Both the position numbers and the translations under genes were made by a program. This document shows positions 60,461 through 64,000 of a stretch of 64,000 bases of DNA, piece after piece; the stretch's first letter is position 1; each line of letters begins with the position of its first letter. The notes under the pieces are model-generated. The model did no database searches and had not been told where the DNA came from. It saw nothing but the letters and a program-made list of their open reading frames with translations. Location: NCBI GenBank assembly GCA_017447185.1, contig JAFSOC010000015.1, positions 62,001 to 126,000 of the forward strand, read 5' to 3'. The stretch is from Clostridia bacterium (lineage in GTDB: Bacteria; Bacillota; Clostridia; Christensenellales; Aristaeellaceae).

Positions 60461-62047
60461 TCAGTTGGTAAAGAAAGACTCAATGCCGCGCAGCAGCTCG
60501 AATTCCCGGACATCCCGGCAGGTGGTATACATATAGCGGGTAATCACGTTGCCGGTGCGCCAGTAGAGGCAGATGAAAGGGCAGTCGACATAAAACTGAT
60601 ACTGGATATCCATCAGTTTCTGGCGGTAGTCCTCCTGGGTGGTCTGCTTGCGGAGGCTCTTGAACAGTTCATCCATCTTGGAACTGGTATATTTGCAGTA
60701 ATTGCCCGCCCGGTAATTGGTGCTCATGAGCATAAAACCGGGATCCGGGGTGACATCCATCTGGAAGGCGACCAGCGCCAGGTCGAAGGAACCGCCGCGA
60801 AGCTTCTCCTGCAGACCGGTCATGGTCATGGCTGTGACACGGCACTCAATCCCCACTTCCGCCAGGGCAGCGGTGATAATATTCATCGCTTCCTCCCGGA
60901 CATCGTTATCCGGTTCCTCATAATAATAAAAGCGAAGGGAAAGGTGTTTCAGGTCGCCGTTGGCGTCCGCCTTGTCCAGAATGCCGTTTTCATCAATATC
61001 TTCCCAGCCGGCTTCCGCCAGGAGGCGCTTCGCCTCCTCCACATCCTGGGTAAAGGAAGCGTCCAGGTTGGAATTATACATCCAGGTACCAGGATAGAAG
61101 GGGAAATTTGTGGGAACGGCTAGACCGAGATAGGCGGTCTGGATGATTTTGTTCTTGTCAATCAGGTTGCGGATGGCCTGCCGCACCTCCGGCGTAAGCT
61201 CATAGGACTTATTGTTCATATAAAGACATTCGAGCTGATTGGTGCGGTAGGACATGGTGAGGGAGTTGGCGCTGGTCTTATGCTGCGCGCCGGCAACGGA
61301 ACGGGTGAAGCAGGCTTCCACCTGGGCGAATTCATAGCTTTCGACGACGGCACGGGAAGTGTTTTCAAACTGGAACATGATTTCACGTACCTGAGGTTTC
61401 GTCTTCCACCAGTTGGGGTTGGCGGAAAGCCACATCCGCTCGCCGGCGTGGAACTCCGTAATCACATACGGGCCGCTGCCGGGAGGGTTGTCCATAGACA
61501 CATAAGCCGCGGGAACGACGGGAAAAGTCATCTGATACAGCAGGCCGTAATTCTGCCGGTCGCTGGTCGCCTTGACAACGACGGTATAATCATCCTTGTT
61601 GGTAATGGAGGCGACGAAACGTTTCAGGTTCTGGTAATACCCCTTGTCAACGATGGTTTCGTCGTTGGCTCTGGCAAGAATATATTCAGCGGATGCCACC
61701 ACATCCTTCGCAGTCAGGGGCGTCCCGTCTGAAAAGCGGATATCCTGGCGCAGGTAGAAGGTCCAGGTTTTGCCGGAAGCGGATTCCTCCCAGCTTTCTG
61801 CGAGGCAGGGCTGGGGAAGATAATCATCGTCAATGGTTACAAGGGATTCATAAACGGCATGATACGCGGAAAGAATATCATACTCCACCGGCTCAAAGGG
61901 GCGGACCATCAGCGTTTTGGAGGACTGAATGGAAATGGTGATACTGCTGCCGAGCTCTGCGGCGAAAGCATCAGGAGCCGGAAGCAGCAGGATCAGGATC
62001 AGCAGGAAGCTCAACAGGCGTGAAATATTTTTCCTGGTAGATTCCAT
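60461..62047 (-). CDS. Peptide/nickel-type ABC solute-binding protein (family 5)
   Basis: A 528-residue protein with a signal peptide (LLSFLLILILLLPAPDAFAA) and no lipobox Cys. The family 5 signature is seen in YHAVYESLVTIDDDYLPQPCLAESWEES, YLRQDIRFSDGTPLTAKDV and GSGPYVITEFH. Substrates of this family are oligopeptides, or sometimes nickel or heme. No permease or ATPase genes are adjacent, so it is an orphan partner. Its start lies 77 bases inside the upstream coaE-transglycosylase gene. Confidence 0.88.
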   Translation of the reverse strand: MESTRKNISRLLSFLLILILLLPAPDAFAAELGSSITISIQSSKTLMVRPFEPVEYDILSAYHAVYESLVTIDDDYLPQPCLAESWEESASGKTWTFYLRQDIRFSDGTPLTAKDVVASAEYILARANDETIVDKGYYQNLKRFVASITNKDDYTVVVKATSDRQNYGLLYQMTFPVVPAAYVSMDNPPGSGPYVITEFHAGERMWLSANPNWWKTKPQVREIMFQFENTSRAVVESYEFAQVEACFTRSVAGAQHKTSANSLTMSYRTNQLECLYMNNKSYELTPEVRQAIRNLIDKNKIIQTAYLGLAVPTNFPFYPGTWMYNSNLDASFTQDVEEAKRLLAEAGWEDIDENGILDKADANGDLKHLSLRFYYYEEPDNDVREEAMNIITAALAEVGIECRVTAMTMTGLQEKLRGGSFDLALVAFQMDVTPDPGFMLMSTNYRAGNYCKYTSSKMDELFKSLRKQTTQEDYRQKLMDIQYQFYVDCPFICLYWRTGNVITRYMYTTCRDVREFELLRGIESFFTN

Positions 62048-63404
62048 AATCTCTCGTTACCCTCCCAACATAGTTTTTTGTCGGCCCTTCCGGCAGGGAA
62101 GCCTGCGTCAGCGTGTAGCCATCTTCACTGAGGAGCGGATCGGAAAGCCAGACTTTTACCTGTCCCTGGCCGGCGTGATAGGCGGCGGTGACCGCCACCG
62201 GATCACCCCGGAAGAGACGGCTGAGATAATTCAGGTACCAGCAGCCAAACCGGATATTCGACTCCGGATCCAGCATGCGTTCAAAGGCATAGCCGCTGAG
62301 CTGCAGCTTGTGTGCGATCCATTCGGCCGTATCCGGCATCAGCTGCATCAGCCCGCGGGCACCCGCACCGGATTCCGCCTTTGCATTGAAAGAGCTTTCA
62401 TTACGGATGATCGCAGACACATAAGCAGGGGAAAGATTGTATTCCGCTGCATACTTTTCAATCAGCGGAATATAAGCTACCGGTAGTGGATACTGGCGGT
62501 CAATGCTTTTCTGTTCGGCAATATGCTTTTCCTCACAGGTGTGGAGGAAGGCATTCATCAGGATCAGTGCGGTGATGCCGACGGCCAGCAGGACGGATGC
62601 GGAGATCAGCGCGGTTTTCAGCCAGACCGGCATACGCCAGGCGGCTTTCCGGGGCTTCTGCCGGGAACGCGCGGATTCCGGACGGGACATGGTTACTGTT
62701 TCCTCCGCAGGAGGCGCAACCCGGACGGGGGCAGCGGGCGCTGCAGGCGCCGGGGTGGGAACTGAAGATTCATAATTCCGCGCACGCCGCGGACGGGCGG
62801 CAGGTTCAGGAGCGTTCAGCTCCTCCGCAAGAAGGGTGGCAACCGTTGTGAAGGTCTGATCAACAGAGTCTGAATTGTCAATGACACGGGTGGAACGGGC
62901 AGCTTTCTCATCCGACGAAAGGACGGAACGGATGCGACTCATGGCTTCTTCCTGCGTGAATCCGTCGCGGGCCATCAGGCGGGAAAGCTGGAGATCAAGG
63001 GGTAGCCAGACCGTCCAGACTGCGTCGCAAAAGCGGTCGTATCCTTTTTCAAACAGCAGCGGCATATCCAGGAAGCAGAGCCTGGCGCCGGAAGCATGGG
63101 CGGCCTCAATCTGCTGCCGCGTGGCGGAGAGCAGGAAAGGCGCCATCACGTCATCCAGCTGCTGGCGGGCTGCCGGATCAGAAAAGACCAGGCGGCCGAG
63201 GCGTCGACGGTTGAGGGAACCGTCCTCATAAAGAATGTCGTCCCCAAAGACTTGCCGGATCTGTTGCAGGGACGGACTGCCTGTGGCAGTCAGGTCCCTG
63301 GAAATCCGGTCTCCGTCCACCACGGGGAAACCGCAGGAGATCAGATAATTGCTGACGGTGGTCTTACCGCAGGCAATACTTCCGGTCAAACCGATGATAC
63401 GCAT
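61971..63404 (-). CDS. coaE: Dephospho-CoA kinase fused to a membrane-anchored lytic transglycosylase
   Basis: A 477-residue fusion. Residues 1-195 are CoaE: P-loop GSIACGKT (8-15), VVDGDRISRDL, and LDMPLLFEKG, the last step of coenzyme A synthesis. Residues 200-258 are a Pro/Ala/Arg-rich linker. Residues 261-284 form one transmembrane helix. Residues 310-460 are an SLT transglycosylase with catalytic Glu336 in IIRNESSFN, GARGLMQLMPDTA and AAYHAGQGQVKVWL. So kinase inside, muramidase-like enzyme outside. The end overlaps the SBP gene by 77 bases. Heads the prmA-rsmE-mtaB-HIT operon. Confidence 0.9.
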   Translation of the reverse strand: MRIIGLTGSIACGKTTVSNYLISCGFPVVDGDRISRDLTATGSPSLQQIRQVFGDDILYEDGSLNRRRLGRLVFSDPAARQQLDDVMAPFLLSATRQQIEAAHASGARLCFLDMPLLFEKGYDRFCDAVWTVWLPLDLQLSRLMARDGFTQEEAMSRIRSVLSSDEKAARSTRVIDNSDSVDQTFTTVATLLAEELNAPEPAARPRRARNYESSVPTPAPAAPAAPVRVAPPAEETVTMSRPESARSRQKPRKAAWRMPVWLKTALISASVLLAVGITALILMNAFLHTCEEKHIAEQKSIDRQYPLPVAYIPLIEKYAAEYNLSPAYVSAIIRNESSFNAKAESGAGARGLMQLMPDTAEWIAHKLQLSGYAFERMLDPESNIRFGCWYLNYLSRLFRGDPVAVTAAYHAGQGQVKVWLSDPLLSEDGYTLTQASLPEGPTKNYVGRVTRDYGIYQEKYFTPVELPADPDPAASGS

Positions 63405-63436
63405 GCAACACCCTGTCCTTCAGTAAAATGATTCTG

Positions 63437-63467
63437 AAAACGGCCCGGCGCAGGAACGGCCGGGCCG
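63437..63467 (-). terminator. Terminator of the TelA-family gene
   Basis: On the minus strand CGGCCCGGC pairs with GCCGGGCCG around a 9-base loop, followed by TTTTCAG. It separates the TelA gene from the coaE fusion gene. Confidence 0.8.
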
Positions 63468-63482
63468 AAACAACAACCAGAA

Positions 63483-64000
63483 TTACAGATTGGCGGAAAG
63501 AAGCTTTTTCTTCAGCTCGGCTTCCATGTTGTAGAGGGTCTTTTCCGCCTCGAGGCGCTTGGCGTGACCCTCAGACTGGATGGTCATCACTTCATTGATG
63601 GTATCGATCAGGTCCTGATTGGTCTGGACCAGGGTTTCAATATCGATGATGCCGCGTTCCGCTTCCTTGGCGGTCTGGATGGTGCCGATCTTGAGGGCTT
63701 CAGCGTTCTTGCGCAGGAGCTCGTTGGTCATATCGGTCACCGCGGTCTGCGCCTGCAGGGCCTGCTGGGAATGATGCATACCGAGGGCAAGGACCATCTG
63801 GCTCTTCCAAAGGGGAAGGGTGTTTGACAGGGTGGACTGAATCCGCTCAACGAGCAGGCTGTCATTATTCTGGAGGAGGCGGATCTGGGGCGCCATCTGG
63901 ATGGAGACCTGACGGGTCAGCTTCAGATCATAGAGCTTCTTCTCAAAACGGTCGCACTGGGCGGCAAGGTCGTTGGCCTTCTGGGCGTCCATGGCGTCGC
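63483..64000 (-). CDS. TelA/KlaA-family (toxic anion resistance) protein, partial
   Basis: The last 172 codons of a gene that runs off the right edge. The sequence is helical and has QVSIQMAPQIRLLQNND, VERIQSTLSNTLPLWKSQMVLAL, TNELLRKNAEALKIG and VQTNQDLIDTINEVMTIQSEG, typical of TelA. Members are linked to tellurite or cell-envelope stress responses. No Met near 63992 has a clear ribosome binding site, so the true start lies outside the window. Confidence 0.88.
   Translation of the reverse strand, partial: DAMDAQKANDLAAQCDRFEKKLYDLKLTRQVSIQMAPQIRLLQNNDSLLVERIQSTLSNTLPLWKSQMVLALGMHHSQQALQAQTAVTDMTNELLRKNAEALKIGTIQTAKEAERGIIDIETLVQTNQDLIDTINEVMTIQSEGHAKRLEAEKTLYNMEAELKKKLLSANL

Overview
This 64 kb window is a gene-dense chromosomal segment of a Gram-positive-type bacterium, most likely a Clostridia-level Bacillota of moderately high GC. 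The evidence is RemA, CdaA-YbbR, a DnaD/DnaI-type pair, YicC-gmk-rpoZ-coaBC order, AGGAGG ribosome binding sites, TTGACA/TATAAT promoters with 17-base spacers, and frequent TTG/GTG starts. A gut or rumen relative of Christensenellales/Aristaeella is a guess, not a demonstration. I saw no rRNA, tRNA, CRISPR array or prophage.

Layout. Bases 1-12,500 are an accessory-looking stretch: the tail of an S41-like peptidase, an HD phosphohydrolase, a GGDEF protein, a TTRAP-like orphan, an XRE regulator paired with an HD protein, a degraded IS1182-type transposase, an orphan double-glycine leader peptide, a frameshifted MMPL/RND transporter, several small secreted proteins, three tandem VOC paralogues and an MBL-fold hydrolase. 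Bases 12,484-19,333 (minus strand) carry a TrmH-type methyltransferase, a 1715-residue protein with an Hsp70/actin-like ATPase C-terminus, and a nucleotidyltransferase. Bases 19,553-36,333 (plus strand) are mostly housekeeping: tilS-hpt-ftsH, a VanW protein, class II aldolase, an NfnAB-type pair, DnaD and DnaI-like proteins, an ArsC-like protein, yicC-remA-gmk-rpoZ-coaBC.

Bases 36,389-37,707 (minus) hold rsfS and a NadD-YqeK fusion. Then follow rpsT, the cdaA-cdaR-membrane protein-P-loop ATPase-rsmF cluster, rplM-rpsI, an amino-acid ABC transporter and pgi on the plus strand. Bases 48,246-52,258 (minus) carry DUF1385-prmC-prfA-tsaC; rpmE and a secreted SH3-like protein run on plus; then on minus come a methyltransferase with a divergent rho, rpsU, and a long operon coaE-SLT fusion, peptide-binding protein, prmA, rsmE, mtaB, HIT. 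A TelA-family gene runs off the right edge.

The most interesting points are the 1715-residue Hsp70-like giant with a possible tubulin-like N-terminus, a Rho homologue with substituted catalytic residues, a dephospho-CoA kinase fused through a membrane helix to a lytic transglycosylase, an eroded NadD fused to YqeK, the orphan double-glycine peptide, two ABC solute-binding proteins without a lipobox, and palindromic operator candidates at two promoters.
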